Source: Dendrobium chrysotoxum | Lineage: Eukaryota > Streptophyta > Magnoliopsida > Asparagales > Orchidaceae | DNA length: 64,000 bases | NCBI GenBank assembly: GCA_019925795.1 | Contig: CM034313.1 | Coordinates: 22,370,932-22,434,931, forward strand | Reading direction: 5' to 3' | Shown: piece by piece, positions 21,006 to 33,508 of the stretch | Layout: every line of letters begins with the position of its first letter | Numbering within the stretch: position 1 is the first letter of the stretch | Program-made: the position numbers and the translations under genes | The notes under the pieces: generated by a model | Seen by the model: only the letters and a program-made list of their open reading frames with translations | Database searches by the model: none | What the model was told of the DNA's origin: nothing

Positions 21006-21749
21006 AGAAAAAAAAAAGATGCCTTCCTTTTCTAAATCTTGAATATCAGAGGACCCGTTCATCCTTTAGTATTTTGAACACTTGACTTTGAGAATTCAAA
21101 ATTTTGGTTCATCATCAAGCACTGATGTTCTATTGGATCTAAAAAATATATATCATCTAAAGGATTTGAAAAATTAGACTTCAACTTTAATTTAATCCTC
21201 TTTAGATTAGTCCTTAATTCAAAAAGAAAATATAAAGAAGGAAAATCCAGTTTAGCATGTAGGGAGCCTTGATCTAGGTTAACAATATCAAAGGAAAAGA
21301 GATGATCGATCTAACTGAAATTATAATTATAGTGGTTGTGCATTATTAGGTTTCACATAATTAACCTAATGAAATGCATAAACAAACCATTAACCAAACA
21401 TTTCCAACTCAATTATAAACATCTTTCAATTTCAATGAGATTCTAGATAGGGTCCTAACTTCAAAAATTTTGAATTAAACTAAGGGATATCCCTTAGTTG
21501 ATTTTGAGATAATTATCTAATGTTCTCATCCATCATGAGTAGATGCGACATCCAAATTTACATTTATCATTGATTGAACTAGGATGTTAGAACATAAGGG
21601 GTTCTATCCTTAGTGAAGTCGATGATAGCTTTGTTTGAATCTTTGTCAAACTTCAAATCAAAATCAAGCTACAATTTGACTTGATCCATGATTAACTAAT
21701 CTTAGATGTTAGAATTGGAAGGATTCTATTCCCGATAAAGTCTATGATG

Positions 21750-21754
21750 ACTTC
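21750..21754 (+). repeat. target-site duplication ACTTC, left copy
   Basis: ACTTC directly precedes the TG of the B 5' LTR and is repeated exactly after the B 3' LTR at 46852. Five bases is the normal length for Ty3/gypsy elements. The uninterrupted paralogue at about 54893-54905 confirms the pre-insertion context. Confidence 0.93.
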
Positions 21755-22289
21755 TGTTGTCCTCATTGTTAGAGGTCAATTTCCCCGAATCAAATTTATA
21801 GCATCCAGGTCTTCATAGCCTAGCATAGATGTCGCCTTTAGGATTTCCTTTAGGTGGATACCCACTGATGTGGCATCGACACGACTTAATAACTCAATCT
21901 AAATCAAAATCAATTCAACTCAAATCTAATTCAATTCCAAACTAAATCCAAATCGACTCATCTCAAATCGACTATTTTAAACCAAAATTTGCTACGTCAA
22001 TCGACGCGAAACCAAATCAAAGTAACTCAAATCGAGTTCGATTTAAATTACAATTGCTCTGATTAGCCTAGGTTGATTCGTCGCGAGCCAGTGACTTTAG
22101 TTAAATTAAATCAATATAATTAAATTAATCTAATTTAAATATTCATTAATTTTGTGTAATTTAAATATATTAACTTTATTAAAATAAATAATCTATGTGT
22201 TTTATAATAAAATTTATTTTTTTTAGAATTATATCCTAATAACCATCTCTTAAATCAAAATTCAAATCAAGTTACAATTTGGTCTAAAC

Positions 22290-22640
22290 CTTGAGTGCGA
22301 TCAAGCAAGTCCAGCCTCCCCCCTCCCACGATCTCTCTCTCCCTCTTATTTCGAAAACCACCCGAACTCCTGACCCACACTCTCATTTGCAAGAACTGCC
22401 CCATGCCCGTATCCTCTCCAATTCAGAAAACCCCCTGCTCCGCCTCCTGGCTCCAGATTCATACAACCCAGGCGAGAACCCCCCCCCCCCCCCCCCCCTC
22501 CCCCAAGGCCGGATGTCCACTTCTCCTTTCTCCCGCTCACGTGCCCAAGCCGACGTCTCCCTTGCCGTTGCTTTCCCTAACATTATCTGTGGCTCCTTCC
22601 TTCTTTGATTTGCTCGGCCAAGAACGGTGGAAAGTGGTAA
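22290..22640 (+). other. GC-rich island with poly-C run in B 5' LTR
   Basis: This pyrimidine-rich segment holds two overlapping open frames with Pro/Ser/Leu-rich, low-complexity content. A run of 20 C at 22479-22498 is absent from the 3' LTR copy (about 40462), so any frame through it is not conserved between the two LTRs. It corresponds in position to the A-family island, with shared short pieces (CCCACGATCTC, CCCCAAGGCC). A GGTAAATCC donor-like site follows at about 22636. Probably an untranslated leader. Confidence 0.5.
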
Positions 22641-23479
22641 ATCCTTTCCCTCTATATCTTTTCCTCCCATCTTCCTCATTTACTCTATTTCCCATTTTTT
22701 CACAAAATGATGTTAGAAATAAAGAATGTGGCTATTCTTAGTTTCAGTTAAAGATTTGGAAGCCATGGGACTTCTCATGACAAACTTGTGCTTAAGTGAT
22801 TGTATTTCTCATGATTTGTCTTTCTTAAGATGTTTCCAATTACCATTTGTAGCGAGATTTGACTGGTTGTGTCCTTCATGACATTGGACAGATCTTTGTT
22901 ATATGAGTTTTTTTTTACTCTTCTTAATTTTATGTGTATGATGTTAATCTAGGTGCATGCCCTATAAGCTTTCTAATAAACGAACCAATGGCCATCATAA
23001 ATTATAATATGGACAAGTATGTTGATTTGTGGGTAAATTCAAGGGAAATGCTGTCAAGGAGTTTTCTTTTCATGTCTTCCTTTTGTGCACATATTAGTTC
23101 CAATTTAAGTAATTAAGCTTTTGCGATTTCTCAGTATATCTCTATATATGTTAACTAAATAAACTCAAAGAATAAACTAACCTTTAGGATGTCCATAATT
23201 TTTTTTAAGGAAAAGTTATCAAAATTATATTTTTTGATATTTTGAATATTTATATGCACACTCATAAGTATGCATAATTTATACGTTTCATTCACCGACC
23301 TGAAACTGGCATTGGCGATGGAGTTAAATGAGCTTTCTCGGTTTTCTTAAACTACTTGCCAGCTACTTTATTCTTAATTAATTGTACATTTTCGTATGAG
23401 TTTGAGCATAGGCATGGAATTGTTAGAACAATCACATGAATTTGTTGTTCACTGTTACAAGTTGGGTATAATAGTAAAC

Positions 23480-25100
23480 ATGGTATAAAAGCGGAGTTTC
23501 AAGGTATCCTGTTCTCATTGGTGTATATGTTGAGAAGTGAAGTGTATGGGAATAGTAAGGTGAAATGTGTGTATATGTTGAAAGTTGAGATGCGGAAATG
23601 TGGAAATGTCAAATATGGGGATTTTCGGAAAATGAAGTTTGTATATATTTTTAAAGTGAAATGAATGTTTTAAAAAGTGTGAGTGTTTTGGAAAGGCAAA
23701 GTGTGCACGTGAATAGTAGAGAGAAATGTGTGGAAGTGGGTATGTTTTGAAGAAGTGTAGTAAAATGAATGTTGAAAGGGGAGTTGTATGTTTTGGTGTG
23801 ATTTTGGAAAAAGTGGAAAATTTTGTTTTCTGATAAGCGGAACTTGCGTGTGTTGTGGAAAGTAACGGGTGTGTGTATGTGTTTTGAGAAAGTGATTATT
23901 TATGTGCAAATCAAGAAGTCACATGTGTGTGCTTTAAGAGGGGATTTTGTGTTTTTTGGAAGATGAAAAGTATTTGTTTTGAAATGTGAAATGTGTAAAT
24001 GTGTAATAATAAAATGTGTGGAGTGTTAAAATATTTTGTGTGTATATCAAAGTTGATGCATAAGAGAAGAAGAGTGAATTGTTGAGTTTTGATAGGGCAA
24101 TATGTTTTGATAGGCTTATGTTTTGAAGGGTGTTTGTGTGGTCTTTGAAGGGTGAAAGATGTAAATTATGAATGTGAATGTTAGAGATGATTTGTGTGTA
24201 TATGTTGTGTTAAGAGAGGTTTGTGTGTGTTGAGAGGTGAAATTTGCATGTGTTGAAAGGTGAATTGAATATTGAAGTGTATCAAAGTGTTTTGAAAGGA
24301 AAGTGTAGAGAGTGATTTTGGGAAGGGTGAGGTGTGCAAGTGTGAGGGGTAAAGTGTTTGTTTTGTGAAATTGTCTGTATTTTGGGAGGTGAGATATTTT
24401 AGAAAATGTGTACTAGAAAGTGTATGAATTTTTGAAAAGATGCAATGTGTGTATATTTTGGAGATGTAAAGTGTATATTTTGAAAAGCAAAGTGTATCAA
24501 AGCATGTGTATGATTTGGAAGAGTGAAGTGAATTGTGTGTAAGTGGATAAGTGAGTTGCGTATATGCTGAAAAGGTTAATTAAGTGTATGTGTTGAAGGC
24601 TAAAGTATTTGCATGTCAAATAGTGAAAAGTGTATGTTTTAGAAATGTGATTTGTGAGAAAGATGAAAATTGTGCAAAGTTGGAAAAGGAAGAGAAAGTG
24701 TATATTTTAAAAGTAAAAGTGTTTGGTTTTTATGGTAAATATGTGTGTGTGTTGAGAGGTATTGTATAGGAAAGATGAAAAGTGAAATATGGACTTTTTT
24801 GAAAAGTAAGTGTTTTGATAAGCATGTATTTTAAAAGAAAGATTATATGTGTTTTGGAAAGGAAATTGAAAGTATACGTGTTGAAAGACAAAGTGCGCGA
24901 AAGAGTGAAAAGTGAAAGTTAAATTGTTAAGAGGTGAAAGTATAGGTTGGAAAAGTATTGTGTGGGAAAGGTAAAAAGTGAAGTGTTGGATTTTGAAAAG
25001 TGGTTTTTATGTTTCGAAAGAGTGAAAAGTGTGTTTTGTGAAAAGTGAAATTGTTGACGTTGAAGGGAAAAGTGTTTTGAAAAGTGCTTGTGTTAGAGAA
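23480..25100 (+). repeat. C-depleted, GTGTGAAAAG-rich tract in B 5' LTR
   Basis: For 1.6 kb the plus strand is built almost only of G, T and A, with endless variants of TTGAAAAGTGAAGTGTGTATG. The 3' LTR has the same tract at 41465-43085. Antisense open frames over it come from the near-absence of C on the plus strand and are not genes. A family members keep only short related pieces (15540-15700, 51150-51340, 60400-60590). Confidence 0.75.
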
Positions 25101-25430
25101 TGTTTGGTTTGGGTGAAGATTTAAAAGCAATGACTCCCATTCTCTCTCTACCCCTTTTCTTCTTCTACAACTTCTCCCTTCTTGTGCCTCGAGAAAAATT
25201 TCAAAAAAAGCAAAGTATGCTTCAAAAGTGAAAAGTTCAAAAGGCAAATAATACGAGCTGGTCTTCAAGCCCGAAGAAAGGTACATTTCATTTTTTAGTA
25301 AATTTCAATTATTCCATTATTAACTATTAAATATGCTTCTGATCACTATTTTATTCTCTATACTTGCATGAACTATGAGGAATGGTGCCGATCGAGTGAA
25401 CAAAAGGATAAGGGACAAAGGTGTTAGTCG

Positions 25431-25491
25431 CCTCTATCCAACCGGGTTGAGGTGCTACGAGCAAAAATTCATCAGGTCATAGCCCCCGATG
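25431..25491 (+). promoter_or_regulatory. conserved hairpin block in B 5' LTR
   Basis: The second stem reads CATCAGG with CCCGATG. Against the A version (CACCGGG with CCCGGTG) the third base pair is changed from C-G to T-A on both sides. One mismatch remains. The first stem has one mismatch (TTGAGG for TAGAGG). Confidence 0.5.
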
Positions 25492-28400
25492 CTATAAGTT
25501 TCTTTAAAACTTAGAAAGCCCCTAGCAAGCCGTGGTGTGGTTTGTGTGAACTCCTCCCCTTTAGGTCCCTATAGTAACTTCAGTTTTATTAGTAATACTT
25601 TTTTATTTTATTTAAAACCCTTAAACCCCTTTACATGTGCATAATATCCTAAGGGTTAGTGATAACAATCTTTTTCATCCCATACAATATTAGTGATATT
25701 TAAGGACAAAAATTAAGGACTGAGTCTTAAAAAATTTAAACTTAGGATGCATGCACACTTTAGGATAGAAATATAGAACATAAAAAGCTTAGTGACATTC
25801 CTCTTAGGATTAGTGTATATTATTAATATAACATTAATTAAATCTAATCAAAATTAAATAATTAATGAAAATTTTAAATGCACTAATGATAAGTTAGATA
25901 AAATACATGAAAACTATATAACCTTCAATAACCAAATCATAATTAACACACATAACCACTCAGAGATGAAATTTGAACATGATTTTAAAGTGGAATGTGA
26001 CTAATATTTTAACTATTTCATAATCTAATAATAACTAAATAAAATCTTCAAGACTTCAATAAATCATAAAAAATGTCACAAATCAATTAAAATTTTAATA
26101 ACTCTTTAAATAATCTAAATCTTAATCATTAAAAATTCAATAAATAACTAAGTTAAATGTCCTAACAAAAAAATAATGTTTAATTAAAATGCCTTAATAA
26201 CCAAACTTTAACTATTAGAATTCAATTTAAAATGAACTTCAAAATATTAAAGATACTAAAACTTAAATTTGAACATAAAACCTCCTCTGACCTTTTCAAC
26301 AAACTAAATTCAATCAACTAGAAAACTTCAATCAATAATTGATCTAGGATTTATCCAAACCACACAGCCTACTGCACACACTTAGTTTTATTTGTTAGGA
26401 CAACCGACTCTAGCTCTAGATTAGGCTGGTATTTACTTTCTTGCTGCTATGTGACAGGCTTTCTCATAGTTTTCATTACATGCTGGTTGTAAAAATAATT
26501 GATGTGAGTGTATATTTACTTTTACTGCTCTCTGTGATATGATGTGATGGACGATAGATTGCCCCTAGGTTATGAAAGATCTAGATACTCACAGAATCTT
26601 ATGTAGGTGGCCATGCTCGTGCAGGGCTAAATTAAAGGGGGCAAATTAAAGATTTAAATTGACATAAATTTTTTGCAGGTGCTTTAGAAAATGCTAAGCC
26701 CCCGTAGAATTAAAAGAGCATGGCCAAGTGTGGCTGGTGAATTTAATGTGAATGCAAATCTATAACTGCTTGGAAATAATTTTATTATAAATTGCTTAGG
26801 ATAACCTTACAGGTGGGTTTAGATTTTCTTTTTATCTGGGATGTAATCAAAATATGTTTGAAAAGAGTTGTAAAGTGAAAGTGATTTGAAATTGGGATAT
26901 CACACCCAACTCGAAAGCCAAAGAGAAGAGAATGTCCCTTAGGGGAGTGTTGTTTTCTATTTGGAAAGCCAAGTTAGGGTGATTCTAATATCCAAAGAGA
27001 AAAGAAAATACCCCTTCGGGGATGAGTTTCTTTTCATTTTGATATCCAAGCCTGATAGATCCAAAGAGCTCCTAGCGGACCCAAGGAGCTCGTAGAGGAA
27101 GAAAAGACGAAATGAGGAGATAAAAGGAAGAAGATGAAGAAATGAAGATAAAAAGAAAAGTATATCCCATTTCAAAATCACTTGCATCAGTCTTAGGATT
27201 AGAATCCAGGTTTATTGTCAGTGGTACCCGGCCACTTTACTTTTTCAGCAGACCCTAGGTTGTAAATAAATTGGACATTGGACATTATTTTTTTTTTTGA
27301 TAATTTAATCTGATTGTTTACTTTGTTTGCATAGTAGTTCTTTTTAGGACTCTTGCATGCCGTATTTTATTTCAGCCTAGATACGACCGAAGTATTTTTT
27401 TTGGTAAGGACACGATAAAAATATTTTATACTTGAAATTTAAATAATTTTTTTAGGCTCACATAGTAACTCTAACGATCTAAGAAGTAAGCTCGGGATCG
27501 TTGAGAGTCAGCATATGCATATTATTACTTTCTCTTCCTTGTTAGGCACCTCCCCGCCTGCGGGTTCTGGCAGACCACTTGGCCTATTAGGGTGTAGTTC
27601 TATCAAGGGGATGTTGTGCAATCTCTAGGGAAAAATCTGTTTTCTAAGCCTAATTTTAAAACTACTTCATAATCATTTTAAGCATTTGAGTCAATCAGTA
27701 TGCATTGCATTAGATACAAATTAAAATAGTCTAAAATTTTAATTATATGTTATTATCAGGCATCATTTACCCTACATAAGTAAAGGGGCCAATTAGGATT
27801 TATCTTAGATGTTGGCCCAGATTCCTTAAAACTTAAACAACGTCCCTACCCATGTTCAATGTTGAGCTTTTTCCTTAAAAATTCTTACTTCTTTCCTTGT
27901 CTTCTACTTTGTCATCAAAGGGTATGAAATCACTGCTTTAATCGAGAGTTTTCTTAGGAGTGCCCCTCCTAGGATGTAATTAAATATAGGGGCTTGCCCC
28001 TATAGGGATTTGAGAACCCCAGATTAAAATAAACCTTGTTTTATTCTTATAAAATAAGGAAAAATTCTTTGGGAATGAAGATATATTTTAAAACCTTATT
28101 TCTAATTTTAAATATATTTGTAGAATATTATTATTATCTTTCCAGATAATATAATATTCTATTTGTTATATTCAATTTTAGAAATGATGACTTTTTGTAA
28201 AACCTATTCCTTCTTTTGGGTGTTTTTGAAGAATGATATGTTCATCTTTTTAGATGATATAATATTCTCTTTATTACACATAAATAAAAGAATGGATGAA
28301 CTTTTCAAAACTATATTTCTATTTTTAAACACATTCTATAGAATTCCATATTCATCTCTCGAGATGATATGTTATTCGTAGAATTGTGTTTGATTATAGA

Positions 28401-28558
28401 AATATCATTTTCTAAAACCCTATTTTGATATTGAATCCATTGTAGAATATTATGTTAGTCTCCTGAGATTATACTTTATTCTTAATGCAATATTCGATTA
28501 CAAAATAGAAGAACACAAAATCTGTGTGGTGACATAATTTTTCCCACCAAGGTTATTC

Positions 28559-28576
28559 TGGCGACTCCGCTGGGGA
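28559..28576 (+). other. primer binding site of element B, tRNA-Arg type
   Basis: TGGCGACTCCGCTGGGGA, nine bases after the LTR end, is the PBS type described for Ogre elements, primed by tRNA-Arg. Confidence 0.88.
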
Positions 28577-29078
28577 TCAATCTTCTCTCTATCTTTAGCA
28601 GTGATTCATACCCTTATATCAGTAGTATACTTGTGCATCGCATAGGTTGTAACTACCATTCTTTGACCTGTTATTTTACTCATTTCATTCTTGGATAATT
28701 TGGCCGGTATCTAAAAAAATTTCATATGTCTTATTTTGGACCCCCATCAAAATATCGACGGGATGTTCCTTTAACAATCTTTTTGTTTAAATAATCAAAA
28801 AATAAAACCCTACATGCTAACTCAAATGTTGCAGTTACATTTTTATTGTAACTTGATGTTTGACTTAGCAGTGGGTCTAAATTCTTAAAGTGGAAATTAA
28901 AATACTAAATAAAACTCATTCTTATCTTTACATTATGTATTGTAGTTATATTTTTATATAACTCGATATGTATGCAATGAGATAAGATTTGAATTATTTA
29001 GTTGGGTTAATCAAACTTTTGCAATTAAAATAATTTATTTAAGGACTAATTCAAATTTTTTCTTAAATTTCAGGAAAA
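28577..29078 (+). other. untranslated leader of element B
   Basis: AT-rich sequence without coding signal. Two diverged units of the leader repeat (ATGTTGCAGTTACATTTTT and TGTATTGTAGTTATATTTTT, near 28826 and 28926) lie here. The ATG of ORF1 follows at 29079. Confidence 0.65.
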
Positions 29079-30850
29079 ATGTCGGGTAAACTAATCTTTT
29101 CCCTATCGGATAACATGAACCTGGCCTACAACCCTTTTGCTAACGGTAGTGTAATCAAGTTTGGAAAAGGATTTGAGGATTTACTGTTGTCTGTTACTGG
29201 ACCTGAGTTCACTATTGTCCCACCCACTAAGATTGCAAATCAGAAGCCTGTTCTAGAATTTACTTTGGGATGTGCATCTCAAAAACTACCCTTATAGCCC
29301 CTAGGCCCTAAGTGTTTGTTAGAATTGAACAACCTAATCAGGATCAAAAACTGAAGTCAGTTGTCATAGCAGATAGTGTTGTTCCTTTCAGTGCCCCTAG
29401 TCAGTTTGAAATGGGTTCCTCTTCTAACATGTCGACGATCATGACTAAAACTCAAAGGAGAAATAAGAATCGTTATATAAAGAGAAGAATGGAAAAATTG
29501 GGATTGTCAAGTAAGAATGAGCAAGCTCCTCCTACCTCTCCACATCTTAGTGGTAGTAGGTTCCATCTTCTCTCTGCTGCTGATGGAGAGGAAGATGTGA
29601 GGAAGATTACCCGCTCAGCCCCTACTGCCGTTGGAAAGTCTGCCACTGAGCCTGTTAAGGATAAAGAAGTACATATTCAGAATAAGGTCAGAGCAATAGT
29701 CCAAGAATGTGCAGATAACCATTTCCAAACTAAGGAGGTATTTTTGAGAAACATGAAAAGAATGATCAATGAAAGGATCGAAGAAGAAACCTCGAGTCAG
29801 AAAAGTACTGGAACCCAGGGTAGTGGGTCAGTCAAGGGCAAGAGATAGTAAAAGAAAATTTAAACCTGTTACAATCTCTACGTACACTCACTGATGGATA
29901 CCCTAGGGAACCAAGAAGATCTCACAGAAAGATAGATAGTATTATTTTGACTGATGTGTTAGGAAAATCCAAGAGTATTCAACATGTTGCCCAGAAAGCC
30001 AGTCATCGGTTATCCCCTTCTTATACACCGCCACAGGGTTCGGGAAAGATTAAACGTTATTCTCATACCCATTCTTCTCCCCGGATAAATTGGCACCTCT
30101 CTACGGGTCCTCCTTCATCTTCTCATCCAAATATAGGGAGGTTGGAATCATCAAACCAACCCTCTTCAACATCTGATGAGAAGAAGGTTTGGAGACCCAA
30201 GGAAAAAGCTGTTTCTCTTATAGGAGCTTCATGTAAGAGGCCTATAGAAAGTGAACCTGAAAAGGAGGAGAGGGTTGAGACTAACTCTCCAGATCATATG
30301 GACTGTGAAAGATATGTTCCCGTTGATCCCCACTATATTTTCAGAAGGTCTATAGAGGAGATGCTAGGTGAACTGAAAGATAGCATAAAAAACCTAGAGG
30401 ATGAAGAGGCATTGAACTTTGACTTAGATCAAGATGACATGTTAGATGATGTAGTAGCCGATGTCCTTATGATGGAAACAAGGAGATCAGCTCATGACGA
30501 GCAAGTTGAAGATGCTGGAATACAGGATGTCGTAGTTGAGGAAGGCATTGCGCCGAACTTAACACAATGTCTTATACAATAGCTAAAACAAAAAGATGAG
30601 CAGATCTAAAGTATGGAGAAGAAGATAGAGGAAATGATGGCCACTATGGCATCATTCCAGTGCCAGGGTCCTTTACCACCATGAGCACAGGTTGAGTCTT
30701 CTCAACCCGAGTCTGTTCGGGTGGTAGGAAAGAAATAGATAATTGAGGCCATAGAAGAGCACCAATCAGATCCAGAGATTAAAGCCTCTCAATCAAAGAG
30801 CTAAAGTAGATGGTGGAAAGATAAGTGAGGGAGGCATTAGTAGAGTCATA
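29079..30850 (+). pseudogene. Ogre ORF1 (decayed)
   Basis: A coding-like stretch upstream of gag has three successive frames: 29079-29297, 29312-29848 and 29947-30582. It is followed by a stop-broken coiled-coil-like part (EKKIEEMMATMASFQ, about 30615). The position matches ORF1 of Ogre elements, whose function is unknown. The first part begins MSGKLIFSLSDNMNLAYNPF after a clear start. The middle is Lys/Arg-rich (RRNKNRYIKRRMEKLGL), suggesting nucleic-acid binding; the last part is acidic. At least two frameshifts and several stops are needed to explain the layout. No known domain recognised. Confidence 0.7.
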
Positions 30851-32086
30851 GAGTGTGTCGTATACCCCAAAGGGTAGACCCTACCCAGAGGAGTTTGATG
30901 TAGTTCCCTACCCAAAGGGGTTTGTGTATCCATCCTTTAAGATCTTTGATGGTATTAGAAGCCTTAGACAGCACATAGTGTACTTTCAAGCCATTTATTG
31001 CAATGCTGGGGGAAGTGATGCTTTACTCTTCAGGCTGTTTGTTAGTAGCCTGTCAGGGGTGGCTTTTGAATGGTATGCAGATTTACCCAATGGTTTAGTG
31101 CATAGCTTTATAGAGTTGGAGAATATATTTATCAAGAGATTTGCAGGCAGTCAGCACCATGTTATAGTTAGAGATCTTGTCATAGAAAAGCAGAAGCCTG
31201 GGGAGAAGCTAGTTGATTATATACTGAGATGGAGGAATTTAAGCATGAAGTTCAAACCTCAATTGCAAGAGTAACATGCGATTAAGATTCTGCTTAAGAA
31301 CATTCACAGACCGGTAGCCTTTCTTTTGAAAGGTTTTACTATTAAAACATTTGAAAAATTGCTCAATAAGGCCTCCAGTGTACAAGAAAAAGCTTCGCAG
31401 TTCACCTTCCTTACTGATCAGTCTTCTTCAGACCCTAAAAAGCTAAAATCCCAGAAGATCTTTGAGAAGAAATCTTGAACGGTGTCAGTTGTTGATAAGG
31501 GAAAACAACCAATGAAAGTCTAGGCAAAAAATCCCCTTCACAGTTCTACAGTCAGCAGTATCAGAAGCCCCAATATACGTCACCATAGTATCAGAAATAG
31601 TATTCACCACCACAATTTTAGCCACAATTTATTCAGCAAAGGCCTTACTTTACCTTGAAAGAAAGAAAAGAAAAGTGGGAAAATTTTAATAAAATAATTG
31701 GTAAGACTTACCCATTTAAGAAGGAGGCTTTGAAGAGGATATTTAAAAATCTTCTAAAAAAGCCAGACTTCAAATTGCCTGTGCCCAAAAGGCCAAAAGA
31801 GGTGGGTAAGTCAGATCAACTTAATTATTGCCCCTACCACCAGATGTTGGGCCATCAACTTGAAGATTGCATCACCTTCAAGGAATGGCTTGATAGAAAC
31901 ATCAAATTAGGAGCTGTAGTGATTCCCAAGGAATACTTAGTGGATCCGAGGCAGGGATCAGCTAAGTGTGTGACTGGTGAGCCTATTGCTTCTGCTTCTT
32001 CTTTAAATTCTAACTCAACTTGGGATATAGCTTTATCCCATTCCTCAAAGAAATTTTTGAACAAATTTAATTTTTCTTCTCTTTAG
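30851..32086 (+). pseudogene. Ogre Gag (decayed)
   Basis: The retrotransposon-gag core is clear at 30910-31275: YPSFKIFDGI, HIVYFQAIY, LFVSSLSGVAFEWYADL, FIKRF and YILRWRNLSMKF. A stop at 31272 is followed by continued homology, and a frameshift region lies at about 31480-31650. The C-terminal part (31655-32086) has the Tat-type knuckle CPYHQMLGHQLEDC near 31828, a C-x2-H-x4-H-x4-C arrangement. The protein formed the particle shell and bound RNA. Confidence 0.88.
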
Positions 32087-33508
32087 GAGTCTTTGGGAGC
32101 TCAGAAGCCTCTCCAGGTTGATCTGATAGTTCCAGTAGATAGTGTAGAGATGACTCCACCTTCAGAACTTAAGGGAGCCCAAGTCAGCCAGGGTCTTATA
32201 GTTCAGGAGAAGGAGGATACCAGAAATTATTTTGTTACTTTTAGTAGTGTTGATTGTGATGTATCTAGTAGAGTTGTATTTTCTGCGGATGGGGAGACTG
32301 TTATGCTCAATCCTCTTATCTTAGATGACTTTTATTTTGTTCCATGTGATGATGTTAAATCAATGAAAAAGGATTTTGTGTATATCTTGTCTATTTATGA
32401 TAGGGATGTTACGGATGACTTAGAAAATAAATCTAAAAATGATTCTCTTAATGATCAATTTAAATTGGAAGAATTAAAATATTCTCTTAGCTATTATTCA
32501 GATAGTGATTCCCCTGCACTTGATTTGTAGGGTATGCCTATCTGTATTGAAGCAGAGGTGTCAGATTCTGAAAATTTAACAGAAATGCAATCAGAGTCAG
32601 CTGAGGTAAAAGTAAATAACCCACCTGTCGCTTCTTCTAAAAAGATAGTACAAGTCAAACTTCATAGCGGCAAAGTGCTACCACCTCAAGCTTCTTCTGG
32701 AGATAAAGGGAAGCAAGTTGTTGATGAACCAGAGTCTTCTCTTCCACCTCAACCTGTTCCTCTTCAGGGTCCAGTTGAGAGTGGAATACCTAAGGTCGAT
32801 TACAATGTCCTAGCTCATCTCAGGAAGCTGCCTGCCAAACTGAGCATCTATGATGCTTTGGTACTTTCCAAAGAAATAAGGGAAGTGTTAATCAAAGCTC
32901 TGCTAGATTCGGATATTTACATGGCCCAATTAGCAGCTGCACAGCCTGATGAAGCTCTTTGTTCTAAAGTAGTTCCTAAAATTTCTTTCTCTGATGAAGA
33001 TCTATGTTTAGGGATGGCTGATCACAACCATCCACTATACATAACAGTAAACATAAACAACTTCAGATTGTCACGTATCCTGGTTGATCCTGGTGCATCA
33101 GTTAATATTATGACTCTCAGAACTCTTGCTTATTTAAGAATAGACGTTCGTAAGCTCAGTTCAGACAAAATGATCTTACGAGGGTTTAACAAAAATGACG
33201 AGATGGCTTTAAGTTTAGTTACTCTGTTGTTGGAGATTGAAGAATTCAAAATTAAAGCAAAGTTTCATATTATAGACTCTCCAACATCTTTTAATGCTCT
33301 TCTAGGTAGACCCTGGATTCATAAATATAGGATGGTCCCTTCATCCCTACATCAGTGCATTAAATACATTAGAGATGGCATTGAGCACTGCATTAAGGGA
33401 GATTTGCAACCATTCTTGATTTATGAAGTAGGAATTTATGAGGATGCCACCTATTATTTGCCTAAAAAGCAAACTATTCCTGAGAATCTCAAATTGGCCA
33501 AAAATTAA
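32087..33508 (+). pseudogene. Ogre aspartic protease region (decayed)
   Basis: This frame continues in phase with the gag end across TAG codons at 32084 and 32528. The first 900 bases are an acidic, low-homology linker. The protease lies at about 33050-33330: LSRILVDPGASVNIM contains the active-site Asp in a D-P-G-A context, and FNALLGRPWIH is the conserved flap/C-terminal block. The longest open part is 324 codons from 32534. It ends at the TAA at 33506, after which the frame stays coding-like. Confidence 0.88.

Larger units (their letters stand above)
19063..21749 (+). mobile_element. internal region of element A, left part (noncoding)
   Basis: No gag, protease, RT or integrase homology can be read here in any frame, and no ORF exceeds about 65 codons. 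The first 600 bases contain a leader repeat. From about 19780 the sequence is the same as 52925-54900 in the second internal region. An A/G-rich tract with a hairpin lies at 20918-21025, and two diverged about 115-bp units (GGATGTTAGAA, GGTTCTATCC) stand at 21580-21749, directly before the B insertion. The absence of coding sequence marks a non-autonomous element. Confidence 0.75.
21755..28549 (+). repeat. 5' LTR of element B
   Basis: It starts TGTTGTCCTCA and ends CCCACCA; 6795 bp against 7100 bp for the 3' LTR. The main difference is a roughly 330-bp deletion at about 27853, where the 3' LTR keeps sequence from about 45850 to 46170. Internal landmarks are the terminal inverted repeat, the GC-rich island (22290-22640), a C-poor tract (23480-25100), the hairpin block (25431) and an AT-rich 3' half. 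Confidence 0.93.

Noticed and set aside
19063..21749. Hidden host gene or gag remnant in the A internal region
   Set aside because: No frame longer than about 65 codons and no recognisable motif. Frameshift-aware profile search would be needed to exclude a very old remnant.
22291..22741. Overlapping Pro-rich frames of 105 and 148 codons
   Set aside because: They cross a 20-base C-run absent from the 3' LTR and are not conserved in length or frame between the LTRs.
23670..25286. Long antisense frames (Thr/His/Phe/Pro-rich) over the B 5' LTR
   Set aside because: They exist because the plus strand is C-poor and rich in GTG/AAA. The products are low-complexity, shift between the two LTRs and show no domain.
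28163..28381. 72-codon Phe-rich frame near the LTR end
   Set aside because: AT-rich LTR sequence; the matching place in the 3' LTR and in A1 is not open in the same frame.
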